The notes below the pieces were generated by a model. That model made no database searches, was not told the DNA's origin, and saw only the letters and a list, made by a program, of their open reading frames with translations. Shown here piece after piece: positions 54,111 to 64,000 of a DNA stretch of 64,000 nucleotides. Positions within the stretch are counted from its first letter, which is position 1. Each line of letters opens with the position of its first letter. The translations under genes and the position numbers were made by a program. This stretch comes from Heterocephalus glaber. Its lineage: Eukaryota; Chordata; Mammalia; Rodentia; Bathyergidae. The stretch covers positions 4,478,466 to 4,542,465 of the forward strand of contig NW_004624781.1 of the NCBI RefSeq assembly GCF_000247695.1, given 5' to 3'.

Positions 54111-54524
54111 ACAGCTGAAGGATGATGAGGGAGAGATGGGGTTCCTGCCCCGCTGTCCATGTCTGCCACCTGCCCTGCAAGATGGGCAGATCCGGATCGG
54201 TTATCGCAGAGACTTGGTGGTGGCAGGATGGGCGAGGAATAACCAGCTGGAGAAAGCGGCGGGGTAAGGAGAGGACGGAGCCGGGCAGGTCTCGGGCTGA
54301 CAAGGGTGGGGAGCGCTGCCCCTGTCAGCAGTGGGTGAGGTCTTATTCTGCACCCCACCAGGGACACAGCAGGGTGGCAAAGTCTTCTCCAGTTCCTCTG
54401 GAGCTGTCAGACCAGGACTTCTTAAATGAGACTTGAAGTGGAGACCAAGCTGCACGTCACCCTGGATTTACCAGGGTTGCATGTTATCTTGGACTCTCAC
54501 CACAACCCTGTGCATTGGTTTTGT

Positions 54525-54656
54525 GTTTGATTTTTGAGACAGAGTCTTGCTGGGTAGCCCTGGCTGACCTCAAATGTGCAGCAGTCCTCCTGCCTGCACT
54601 GCAGAGCCAGACCCTGTCTCAAAAAACCAAACCAAACCAAGCCAAAGCAAAACCCC
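54525..54656. mobile_element. Head-to-head chimeric B1 SINE
   Basis: It starts in minus orientation (gagacagagtcttgctgggt to cagtcctcctgcctgcac) and ends in plus orientation (gagccagaccctgtctcaaa plus an A-rich tail). Confidence 0.7.
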
Positions 54657-54987
54657 CAAAAGCAGAGAGTGACCCTTGGTGGCGCAGACTTCTAGGCATT
54701 CCTCTCTTTCCAACTTGGATGCACTTCCCCCATGTGACCTCTGTGACAGTCCTATTATTATTCGTGGGGTGGTGACCCTAAGGTTTGTGCAGGGCACAGT
54801 CTGCTTGGCCACAAGGGGCAACCCTGAAGGGAAGGGTCCCCTTTCATCCCGGAAGCTCTGATTTCCTCGTTTTGTGCAGTAGGCTTCCACATAAAACTTG
54901 ATTTGAAAGATGAGTTCCACTGTTAGAAAGAAGCCTGAAAACCATTTTTTATAGATAAATCAAGGAAATTAGAAAATACAGTTATTT

Positions 54988-55158
54988 CCAGGTGTGTTGG
55001 CACACTCCTATAATCCCAGCCCTTGGGAGGCTGAGGCAGGAGGATCACCATGAGTTCGAGGCCAGCCTAGGCTACATAGTGAGTTCAAGGCCAGCTTGAA
55101 CTACATAGTGGAGCCCTCTCTCAAAAAGCCAATAAACAAACAAACAAACAAACAAACA
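54988..55158 (+). mobile_element. B1 SINE with duplication and (AAAC)n tail
   Basis: caggtgtgttggcacactcc, doubled 'agcctaggctacatagtgag / agcttgaactacatagtgga', tctctcaaaaagcc, then (AAAC)n. Confidence 0.9.
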
Positions 55159-56059
55159 TCAAGACCCAGTGGGTAAAAGCATGTAATTTAAAATATGGGG
55201 TAAGTATAAAAAGAACAGCAAAGGCATAAAAGTCACTACCTTTGGGGAGTAGGTAACCAGGGCCACAGCCATGTGGGACAAGGACTGAGGCCACAGGCAG
55301 CATGAGCTGATTGGTGTTTAACTGGGTGTCCAGGAGGAAAAGATCAGGCTCTGTGACATTTGTCAGTTTCAGTGGGACAAATAAAATCTTCTGCATCACT
55401 CCTTTCAGGTTAAAGAACTGATGTCCCCAAACAGAGTGAGGAGAGATTCTCCACAGCGCACGGGTATGTAACGTTTCCACCCGACAGATGCAATAGCATC
55501 AGTAATTTCCAGAACACACTGAGTAGTAAAACAATTAGGAAGTGATGAATTTTTAATAGTCATAACTCTGTTTTACTATGATTTATTTAATTACCAGTTA
55601 ATCCCCTTTAATTTTTAATAAAGGCTGTGTCTAAAAATCAGCTTTCAAAAATCCTAAGAGCTATACCACAGGCTCTCATAAGCCAGCACAAGCCAACTCT
55701 CCTCGCCTGCAGCTCTGCAGGACTTAGTCCTGTTAGCCTTTATGAACTGCACACTTCTAACTTTGACATAAAAATTAAAGAGCAGGCAAGTAAAATGCCC
55801 GTGTAGATGTCCTAAAGGAAGTTTGTTCTGAATTACTAAAAAAAAAAAAAGTGCACAAAGCTCTCCCCAAGGCCCCACAAATGCCTCTATTGCATGATTT
55901 CTGTTCTAGACGGGGGCTATGAGTAGAGGCTGGACCCTCACCTGTCCGTCTGTCTCCGAAGCCTGGGTCTTACCTGCTGTGATTTTTCCTTCTCAGTATT
56001 AGTATTAGAACTTAATACTAATATTCACACCACCGCCAACAGGAATTGCAGTTACTAAT

Positions 56060-56190
56060 ATGTGACAGGGATATGATCAAATTCAGACTGATTTACAAAT
56101 ATGATCACATTTAATCCTCATGACAATCCCATTTTACAGCTGAGAAAACAGAGCTTTAGAGAGCTTCTGAGGAATGAAGTCAAGATTTTC
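56060..56190 (-). mobile_element. MIR relic
   Basis: atgatcacatttaatcctca, caatcccattttacagctga, gaaaacagagctttagagag. Confidence 0.6.
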
Positions 56191-56196
56191 CAGTGT

Positions 56197-56392
56197 GACC
56201 CGGGCATGGTGGCACAACACCTCTGTTCCCAGAACCCTGGGAGGCTGAGGCAGGAGGATTGGCAGTTTCAGCCCAGCCTCAGTAACTTAGTGACTTAGCA
56301 AGACCTTGCCTCAAAATATAAAATAAAAAGGGGATGGGGAAGTAGCTCAACGTGAAGGCCCTGCGCTCAATCCTCAGTACTGAAAAGAACAA
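56197..56392 (+). mobile_element. B1-ID composite SINE
   Basis: cccgggcatggtggcacaac, accttgcctcaaaatataaa, then ggatggggaagtagctcaac and caatcctcagtactgaaaag. Confidence 0.82.
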
Positions 56393-56739
56393 AACAAAAC
56401 AACTATTAAAACAACAACAAAGATTTTCCAGTGTGACACAATATTAGAATGTCTGTTTAGACAGTTTCCAGAACTGTACCTGTAGGAGGGTCTCCAGGAC
56501 TCAGGGTCTATCCTGCCACCTGGACCATCAGCCTCAAAGGGTGACAGGGGCTTAGCAGGATGGGCTGGGGTGGCTGGGGTCCCCAGCGTTAGGATCTGCT
56601 TTTACTGCAAAGCCAGTCAGTTTGAGGGGAGGGGGGCTCAGAAGGGGTCGGGTCATGGAGCTCGGAGGAGGGCAATTTTTGCATTGTCCATTGGTCAAGA
56701 GCCCTCCTAAATTTTCAAAAGGTTCCCTGCCTTTGACAG

Positions 56740-57115
56740 GAAGTCCTATTCCAGGAACTGACCCCCAAGGGAAATTAACAGAGAAGCACACTAAGACAGC
56801 CACTGCTGCGTGATTTATAATATGGAATGATTTAATACATGCCCAGCGAAGGCTCTGCCTAAAGGAATTACAGCATAACAGAATATTATCAGGTCATTTA
56901 AAATCATGCATCCAGAGAATATTTACTGAATGGGAACTGCTAAAGAGCTAATATTTAGTAAATCAGGATCAAGGTATAGGAATAAAATGATCCCTACTAG
57001 TAAAAACCATACAATCTGAAATGAAACACATGAAAAATATTAATAGTGGCGACCTCTGGCTAGTTGGGTATCACTAGTGGCTTCTAATTCTTTTATATGA
57101 ACATTTAACTTTTCT
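56740..57115 (+). mobile_element. L1 3' fragment
   Basis: ctgcgtgatttataatatgg, catttaaaatcatgcatcca, aatattaatagtggcgacct, in the order of an L1M 3' end. Confidence 0.6.
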
Positions 57116-57119
57116 CCCC

Positions 57120-57196
57120 TCCTGGGCTGGGGATGGAACCCAGGGTTTCATGCACGGTAGGTAGGTGCTCTGCCACTGAGGTAAACGCCCAGCCCC
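57120..57196 (-). mobile_element. ID SINE
   Basis: ggctggggatggaacccagg, taggtgctctgccactgagg, taaacgcccagcccc. Confidence 0.82.
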
Positions 57197-57719
57197 GATA
57201 TTTAACATTTGTATTTATAGATGTTATCTTTCAAAAATAAACATCCCACAGCCATGATTGGTTTCAAGCAAAGAGGTCTTAAAGGAATGGGGTACAGATT
57301 TCCAGGGTTCACAGGCTCTTGCTGGACATGAGTGGATGTGTTCGTACATGGGACTGATCTGCAGGGAAAAAAGATCCTCAGAATTGAATAAAATTATGCA
57401 ATTAATTTAGAGAGGGTCTCTGAGCACATGTGGAATGCGCATGACTGTCACACTCAGCCCTCCCTAGGAAAGGCTGTGGTGCCCGCTCACCCTGCGGGCT
57501 GCCCAGGGGCAGCAGGTGCACCGGGCCCCTGTCCAGCCTCCATCAAATCCAGCGAACCGCCCAAGCATGAGACCGTTTCAAAACAACCTGCACTGCAGCT
57601 GCAGCTTCCTAGAATCCTCCATCACTGCACAGTGGAAATTTGTACACGGAAGCAAAATATTTTCTTACCTAGAGAATCAGCTTAGCGAGGCAGAAAAGCA
57701 CAGGGCACAGGAGGTAGGG

Positions 57720-57800
57720 TTTCCACACCCAGTTCCGGGGCTCACTGCCAGGTGACCTTGAACACAGCCCCTAGCCTCTCTGGACTCCTCAGTCTAATGC
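57720..57800 (+). mobile_element. MIR fragment
   Basis: gctcactgccaggtgacctt, cccctagcctctctggactc, ctcagt. Confidence 0.55.
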
Positions 57801-57944
57801 CCTATTCTTCTTGGAGGCTGCTACTGGAGCCAGCATGTGTGCAAACACAGAGTGCCTTGCTTCCGGCTTGCTAGGGTAGAATTCACACCAGGTCGGCTGC
57901 CGCAAGACCACTACCAACCATGAGAAACTCTGGCGATCAGACTA

Positions 57945-58120
57945 TGTGATTCGTGCTTATGAAGTGCCAAGCCTTGTGCTATACTATGCAATTTATAGAT
58001 CTTATTTATTCCCCGTGGCAGCCCTGTAAAGTTCCATCAAATCTTGATCATCTCCTGTGAGGACCCATTTTATGGATGAGTAAACCGAGCCCCGAGAGCG
58101 GGCACAGGTAGTGCAGCTGG
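57945..58120 (-). mobile_element. MIR relic
   Basis: gaagtgccaagccttgtgct, aatttatagatcttatttat, ttatggatgagtaaaccgag. Confidence 0.6.
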
Positions 58121-58411
58121 CAATCGAGGAGCCAGAGAGGCACTGTATTCTCTTGGGCACCTCTGCTGCACTGGCCCGTGTGTCAGGTGGGGGCAAGACA
58201 CCAGGCAAATCAGGGGAAAAGGAGAAACCAGAGGTAGAACCTCAGCATCTCCAGTGTGGTTCCCCCAGGGGCTGGGGACTCAATTGAAGACCCCTAAATT
58301 CTTCACCCCTTTCTCACCTGGTCTCTCCTTTCTACCTGTGCTTCCAAACCTTGCTACAATCACCTGGGAAGATAAAAACCCAGTCCCTAGACTGCAGCCC
58401 TTATCTGTGTG

Positions 58412-58611
58412 GTTTTTTGTTTTGTTTGGGACTAGGAGTAGAACCCAGGGCCTTGTGCAGAATGGGCAACTGCTTTCTGCTCCCAGGCCTTTTTATCTCA
58501 TTTCCAGAAAGGGTCTCGCTAAGTTGCACAGCCTAGGTTTGAGCTTGTAATCTTCCTGCCTCAGCCTCCAGAGTAGCTGGGATTATAGGTGTGTGCCACC
58601 ACACCTGGCTA
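58412..58611 (-). mobile_element. B1-ID composite SINE
   Basis: ID half (ggagtagaacccagggcctt) then B1 half (gaaagggtctcgctaagttg, accacacctggct). Confidence 0.83.
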
Positions 58612-58636
58612 ATGTTTCAGATTCCCCAAGATCCAA

Positions 58637-58786
58637 GCCCGGCGGTGCATGCCTGCAATTCCAGTACTCAGGAGGCTGAAGCAGGAGGATAGCTGAGAGT
58701 TTGAGGCCGGCCTGGGCAACATAGTGAGATTAAGGTCAGCCTGAACTGCATAGCAAGACTCTGTCTCAAAAAAAAAAAAAAAAAAG
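58637..58786 (+). mobile_element. B1 SINE with duplication
   Basis: cccggcggtgcatgcctgca, doubled 'cctgggcaacatagtgag / cctgaactgcatagcaag', ctgtctcaaaaaaaaaaaaa. Flanking gattccccaag and gactccccaag look like the target duplication. Confidence 0.9.
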
Positions 58787-59048
58787 ACTCCCCAAGTGAT
58801 TTCAATGGGGAGCAAGCCTTGGAACCGCGCCCCTGGAGGTACACACTCTGACAGGGCCCAGGTGTCCTGCTCCAGGAGGGCCCTGAGTCGCTCTTGCAGG
58901 GCACGATGGGGCATAGACAGTTGGTCCCACCCCATGGGCGGGAGGGTGAGCAGCTCCGGAGCTTTATGACACACCACGTCCAAGACAGCGGCATTGTGGG
59001 AGGCACAGACAACGCAAACAGGAAGATGAAAGTCCTGTTAGGTGACAG

Positions 59049-60254
59049 GTGTCTGAAGTAGAACTCAGAACAGTGGAAAATGCTGGGCCCAGGAGGCGTC
59101 AGTGGGCAACGTGCATAGATGATGGGCCACTCCCATCCAGGCACTTACTCCTCTGGGTGTCACCCCTGCACCCCAGCCAGGCCATCAGCTGCCTGCAGTC
59201 TCTTCGCTCTCTCAGGTGTGGTCACTATAAGGGGGTGCTATATCTGACTCCCCAAGGCCCTTGTCCCTCAGGCCTTGGGCCCAAGCAGGCTTTGCCCCCA
59301 AGTGCCATTTATATCACACTTGGCACTGCCACGTGCTATCGTCATTCCCAACCCCAGGGAAGGTGGGGTGACAAAGAGGACAACCTGTCCCTGGTCACCC
59401 AGCCTGGCAGAGACAGTCAGAGTCAGTTCAGAGCTCTGGGTACCACGCTGGGGCGGGAGGGCATCTGTGTTCCTAATCACGCTGTCCCCCAGCCCAGGCT
59501 CCTGGAGACAAATCCTTGCCGCCCTTTGTGCTGGGTCTTGGGCAGCAGGGACAGAGGCCCCGTGAGCCCCGGCTGGAAGATGCTGAGTGGCAGGGAGGAG
59601 TATGTGTGTCAGGAGGCAGCTGCCTGGGGTTTCCAGGGTGCCCAGGACTCATGCTTGTCCCCAGGGTCTGAATTGCTGCCCCTTTTTATAAAGCCTGGTG
59701 CGAAAACACAAAGAAGAGAAATTCCTATCACCTGCACCCGGCACACCCACAGGGAAGGGACAGCAGCACTTGAGGGTGCCCTGGGAAGGACAAAGTTCTC
59801 CTCTCCTGGCTATCATGGCCAATTTGGTGACAGAGACAAAGAACTGGACGCCTGCAACGGAGAGGGGCTGTGTCCTGATGGGAGACGCTGGAGGACAGAG
59901 AGGCAGGTGCTGCACACACAGAAGTGGGACATGCAGCCAGGGAAGGGGATGCCGGGCAGATGCCCGAGGTGCAGAAGGCCCAGTCCAGCTGGGATACTGA
60001 GGGAGAGGAATGAGGTCCCAGGGAAGCCCCAGGGCCACGGTGTGAGGGCCCCACGCTGTGCCCAGGCTTCTGCCTCCAGGCCCCACTCTCTCTACACCCC
60101 CACCCCCGTGGCAGGGCAGGGAGATGATGTTCCCTTTGCTCTGTCCCTTTGCTCTGTCCAGGACTTAATCCCCCGGGCGGGGCCTCTGCCACCTGTGCCC
60201 AGCAGGACAGGTGGGACAGCTGAGGCTCACACCCCCTCCCTGCACAACAGTTGA
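59049..60254 (+). other. 401-codon open frame, antisense to the CORO2B intron (unproven)
   Basis: It begins with ATG and stays open for 401 codons in GC-rich, SINE-free sequence, the longest open frame outside repeats. I recognise no domain, signal peptide, membrane segment or conserved motif. Composition is Pro/Gly/Arg/Ser-rich, as expected for chance frames in GC-rich DNA. No promoter or splice evidence is visible. It is most likely non-coding. Confidence 0.12.
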
Positions 60255-61620
60255 CAGACGCAGGGCTGGGAGCCAGCGACTGCCTGGTCAAGGTCATGCG
60301 ACAACACAGAGGGGGTGGCCCTGAGACCAACCCCTGCCCGGGACTTTGTCCAAGGCTGCTGCCTCCCTGGGGGGAGGCCAGGCTCTACAGGAAGAGGCAT
60401 CAGCTGCCTATGTCCTGAGATGGCGAAGCCACTGTTTCCGGCATTCAAGGCCTCAAGTGTGAGGGGATGGGCCTTGCAGGGGAAGCTGAGGCTCCCAGCA
60501 TCCCAGTCCCACACTGTGCCCGGTGCCCCACAGCGGAGCAGGAGGGGCTGCACAGAACTCTGTGAGCATGGGGGATGTTTACCAATGGCCCCAAATACCT
60601 GATGACACTGATGCCAAGTGTGGGAAAAAGTTCATATTGATGGTTTCCAATGAGTAGAAAAGCGCCGTTCTGGCTCGGGCAGAAAATTCAAAGAACAATG
60701 TGCTCGAGTCCTGTCCTGGGTGGCCCCGAGTGGATGGAGCTCAGTCAAGGTCGGGGCTGGTCCCGGGTCTTCAGCCTGGAGGCGTGGTTCCCTTGTGTTC
60801 TGCACAATCCTTCCATCACTCATCAGGTGGGGAGAAGGAGGAGAGGGGTCCCCTGCTTCAAGCTCTTCCTGTGACACCTTAACTCCACACACGTTGGAGT
60901 TGAGTTGCATTGCACCGGCATTGCAACAGCAACCTTGTTGAAAGGTAATCTTTGCCCAGGACCCCCTCCCAGTGCAAAGAGCAGGCGCCTGGAAGGCAGG
61001 AGACCTGGTGTATAGCCTGGTGTCCACCTCCACTCTGCTGCTCCTGGCTGGGCATCCCTGGATGAATCTCTGTCTCTCTGAATCTCTGTGCTGCCCCAGG
61101 GCCTTTGGCTTCACCAGCAGGCACTACTAATCGCTCACTGAGTCCTGTCTGGGCCCTGAAGCGCAGGGAGTCCCAGCCAGCTGATCACAGAGGGCAAACC
61201 CGAGATGAGGTCTGACCACTGTCTAGCAACATGTGGTCCCCAGAACGCTGACAGCTGCTAATGTCAGAGGCCCTGGCTACACCTCTGACACTCCTGCCCC
61301 TCTCTGTATGCAGAGGGGACTCCCAGGGGCTTCTGCTGAAAGAATCCCCACAAAAGCCCTCCCATCCACCCCTTCCTCAGCAGGGCCACCACACCCACAG
61401 CCCCCAGGGCTCCAGCATCTTCTAACAGGCCGGGGCTGGTCTTCTAAAATGCCCTTGCTCCTTACCTCCTCTGGTATCTTCTGGGGTGTGGTGACCACTT
61501 GCAGGGTTGCCAGCACTGGGGCCCCCAATTCCCTTCCGGACTTAGAGGACTCCGTGTGTGTGGTCCCGGTGGGAGTGGAAGTAAAGTGCCTCCTACCCGG
61601 CATCCTCTGCTGCCCAGGGA

Positions 61621-61686
61621 GGTTTGGCCAATCAGATTCCCCTATCCAGAGACAGGTCACATGGCTGGGTTTGGCCAATCAGATTC
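61621..61686. repeat. Paired 19-bp repeat carrying CCAAT boxes
   Basis: ggtttggccaatcagattc occurs identically at 61,621-61,639 and 61,668-61,686. Each holds GGCCAATCAG, an excellent NF-Y-type CCAAT match. It could be part of an old LTR or a regulatory pair. Confidence 0.8.
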
Positions 61687-61999
61687 TCCCACCCAAATCC
61701 CAATATTTTGATGATCCACTTTTTGCTAACAGCTTCCCATGTGGAAGAAACACATAATTCTTTGCCTCAGTTCAGGAGGGCACAGTCCCTGAATCAGGGT
61801 GGTCCTTACAACCCACACAGCCTCACCCTCTCCCTGCCTTCCCTGTGACCCCATCCTCAGAAAGCCCAGCCCCTGGGTCCTGTGAGCCTTCGACATCCTT
61901 CAGGGCCACCCAGTTCCTGCTCCTGGGAAACATCTCTGACTCGTCCTCACCTTGTGACCTCCGTTTCCCCCTAACTTCAACAAACCTTTCTCCCTAAAA

Positions 62000-62165
62000 C
62001 CTCTTTGTGATAACCCTGCTGTCAGGTACTGAGACCCCTCCATGTGTTAGATCTGGAACCACGTGCTGTTCGGTTAGTCACCGCCATCATATGACACTCT
62101 TGTTATCACACCCATTGTACAGAGGAGGAGGCCGACTCACAGTGAGATTAATGAACCCTTTGGCA
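62000..62165 (-). mobile_element. MIR relic
   Basis: cacccattgtacagaggagg, aggccgactcacagtgagat, aatgaaccctttggcaaggc. Confidence 0.5.
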
Positions 62166-62189
62166 AGGCCAAAACTCAAGGCTTAGTTT

Positions 62190-62275
62190 TCACCAGAGAT
62201 GGGGCTCCCAGTGTCTAGAATCATGCTCAATGCAGGGGAAGCGCTCAGTAAATTTTTGTTGCATTAATGATGCAA
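62190..62275 (+). mobile_element. L2-like 3' end
   Basis: cagtgtctagaatcatgctc, gaagcgctcagtaaattttt, gttgcattaatgatg. Confidence 0.55.
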
Positions 62276-63310
62276 ACATTGTGGGCCTAATCAGAGCCTC
62301 CACACAGTTGCATGGATTGTGCACTGCGAAGCTTGAGAGGGGACTACTCACAGTGTGTGTGCCTTTCTGTGGATCTCCAGGCTAAGGCTACTTCTCTGTC
62401 TTGTTTGCTCTTTTCTTAGGTGTTGGTTGCCTTCCCCAAGAGGTTATCAGCACTTTACTTTTAAATGAGATAACCACAGAAGGTTTCCAGCACAGTGTCC
62501 AGGTGTCTATGAGGCCTGGGGGACACCACGTGGGTAGCACCTCTGACCTGGGGGTCACCTGGAGGGAGGGCAGAAAGGACCCCCGTGGGCACAGACACTG
62601 GGGGTCCCAGGGCTCGGGGGTGGGGATGGGGAGCCAGGACCTCGGGGCCTGTTCTGGATGTGACAGTAGAGGGGACCTGGCCACCAGGCCACGCGGAAGG
62701 CAGGGATGAGGGACACATAGAGCGGGGCCTGGTGTCACTGCCCGAATTTTGGAGTTGAGAGAGTGCAGAAAGGCACAGAGCACACAGATGGAGCAAAGCC
62801 GGAGTCTCAACATCACCTGTCCCCTCCCAGACGCTCAGGCCTTCCTGGACCCCAAGGAGCCCTGCTCTGTCTGCATAGAGCTGCTCTGGCCCGCAGAGGC
62901 CCGGAGGCTGAGCAGGGGAAACTGGCTGAGCTTGCTCCTTGGCTCAAGTCACCATGAAATCCTCACAATGACCCACAGCAGAGTGAGAAGCTACAGTTGA
63001 AGGGGATTCAGAGGGCGCTGAAATGGGACACAAACACCCCGATTCATGCAGGACTAGAAGTATTTTCAACCTCATGGCTGCCTTCCTCGGATTACCTTCT
63101 GCTCTATTTCCCAATTACAGTGTGGCTCATGGAGCTGAGAACAATACTGTACTTCCAACCTGTGGACTGACGGGCACATAGGGAGAGGGGGATTTCCTCC
63201 TCCCTCCCTGAGCTCTCTGGCTCTCCAGCTGACTGACACCCGAAATTCCACCATTAGGGATTCATTCCTTTCACGCTCCACCTTGTTGCTCTTTTGTTTA
63301 TTTCTTTTTC

Positions 63311-63427
63311 GCTTTGTTTTATTTTGTTTTTGAAAGTCTCACTGTATATTCCAGGGTGGCCTTGAACTCACTATGAAACCCAGGTTGGCCTTGATCTCAC
63401 AGTGATCCTCCTGCTTCAGCCTCCCCA
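63311..63427 (-). mobile_element. B1 SINE with duplication
   Basis: aaagtctcactgtatattcc, doubled 'agggtggccttgaactcact / aggttggccttgatctcaca', ctcctgcttcagcctcccc. Confidence 0.85.
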
Positions 63428-63454
63428 GCACCCAGGTCAGTACCAATCCTGACC

Positions 63455-63775
63455 TCGCTCGCATCAAGAGTGAGGTCCTCCGAGATAGGCACCCTGGACC
63501 ACTGTCCTGCTAGACGTTCGTAGGGCCTCGCCTGCCTTTCTGCGCGTCCGTGCAGGGGACACAGCGCCCCTTCCCCCAAGCCCCGGCGGCGCTGTCAGAC
63601 CCCAGGGAGGCCGCCCCTTTGCAGAGCCTGGCCCACCGACCGCACTGAGGCCCAGGGAAGCTGTGATACCGCCTCTCTACCAGCAGAGGGCGGCGCGGCG
63701 CTGCTCTTCGTCACAGGCAGGATCCCTGGCCCGGAGCGAAGGCGCCACCCCTCGGAAATCAGGCGGGTCACCTTC
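63455..63775. promoter_or_regulatory. CpG-rich block
   Basis: I count 27 CpG in about 320 bp, far above the surrounding sequence, with more continuing at lower density to the window end. It lies inside the CORO2B upstream intron, where an alternative first exon or enhancer is possible. No exon was recognised. Confidence 0.4.
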
Positions 63776-64000
63776 CTACACCTGTTGGGGTGTGGGTGCC
63801 CAGTTGTGTGCCCCGCGTCCACAGAACCTGACCCCATCTCCAGCCGGGACAAACCTCCCCCCATGCGGGTCTGATCCAAATGGCCACGCAGGGGCTGCCC
63901 CAGGGTCACCAAGCTCACAGTCCCTGGCCGCCTGGGGGCAGGTTTTGAGGTAGCGAGGCTCTGGCCCAGGGCCCGGAGGCCTAGTTTGTTACTCTGACCC

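Larger units (their letters stand above)
52973..64000 (-). other. CORO2B: CORO2B upstream intron (partial, runs off the window)
   Basis: At least 11 kb lie upstream of the first exon in the window, with no coding exon for residues 1-72. It holds SINEs, MIR relics, an L1 fragment, a repeated CCAAT motif and a CpG-rich end. I see nothing classifiable in 53,225-53,900, 54,110-54,524, 55,160-56,060, 56,392-56,740, 57,200-57,720, 58,787-61,620 (apart from a long open frame) and 62,275-63,310. Confidence 0.8.

Noticed and set aside
52973..64000. The missing CORO2B exon for residues 1-72
   Set aside because: I looked for minus-strand text encoding the expected ending VIPLEQ followed by a donor and found none, so it should lie outside the window.

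Overview
This is mammalian nuclear DNA, from a rodent. It carries one recognisable gene, ten exons of CORO2B (coronin-2B, also called clipin C) on the minus strand, set in non-coding DNA dense with rodent-type SINEs. The SINEs are of three kinds: tRNA-Ala-derived ID elements, 7SL-derived B1-like elements (several with the 29-bp internal duplication typical of rodent B1), and B1-ID composites resembling B4. The ID variant with a 'ctcagtggttccgcc' core and a 'ccccggtacc' 3' end suggests a non-murid rodent. I favour a castorimorph such as beaver, but that is an inference from memory and not proven here. A 216-base run of N marks an assembly gap.

Layout. Positions 1-29,454 lie downstream of CORO2B and contain no gene I can support. 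They hold stacked SINEs, several old L1 fragments (the largest, about 9,890-13,800, keeps a decayed reverse-transcriptase reading frame), MIR and L2 relics, an LTR-like block around 17.6-20.5 kb and a hAT/URR1-like repeat. Positions 29,455-31,053 are the inferred CORO2B 3' UTR, with an AATAAA signal at 29,471-29,476. Positions 31,054-40,820 hold nine closely spaced CORO2B exons. A 12-kb intron (40,821-52,855) follows, with microsatellites, a nearly full-length ancient Tigger-like DNA transposon at about 46.4-48.0 kb and a 570-bp CATC-type tetranucleotide array. The first exon in the window is 52,856-52,972. Everything from 52,973 to the end is the next intron upstream, and its far end is CpG-rich.

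The ten exons splice in frame with GT-AG boundaries to 408 codons plus stop. They match human coronin-2B residues 73-480 as I remember that protein. Only the exon or exons for the first 72 residues are missing, and they should lie beyond the right edge. The product is a type II coronin: a seven-bladed beta-propeller (WD40 repeats) with a short C-terminal coiled coil, acting on cortical and focal-adhesion actin, mainly in neural tissue.

I found no previously undescribed gene system. The most unusual signals are a 42-bp segment shared by the 3' UTR and the last intron, where it interrupts a SINE; a serial ID insertion that used the same target twice; a 42-bp minisatellite; a head-to-head chimeric SINE; a 401-codon open frame antisense to CORO2B; and possible regulatory clusters (four ETS cores, paired CCAAT boxes, a CpG-rich block).
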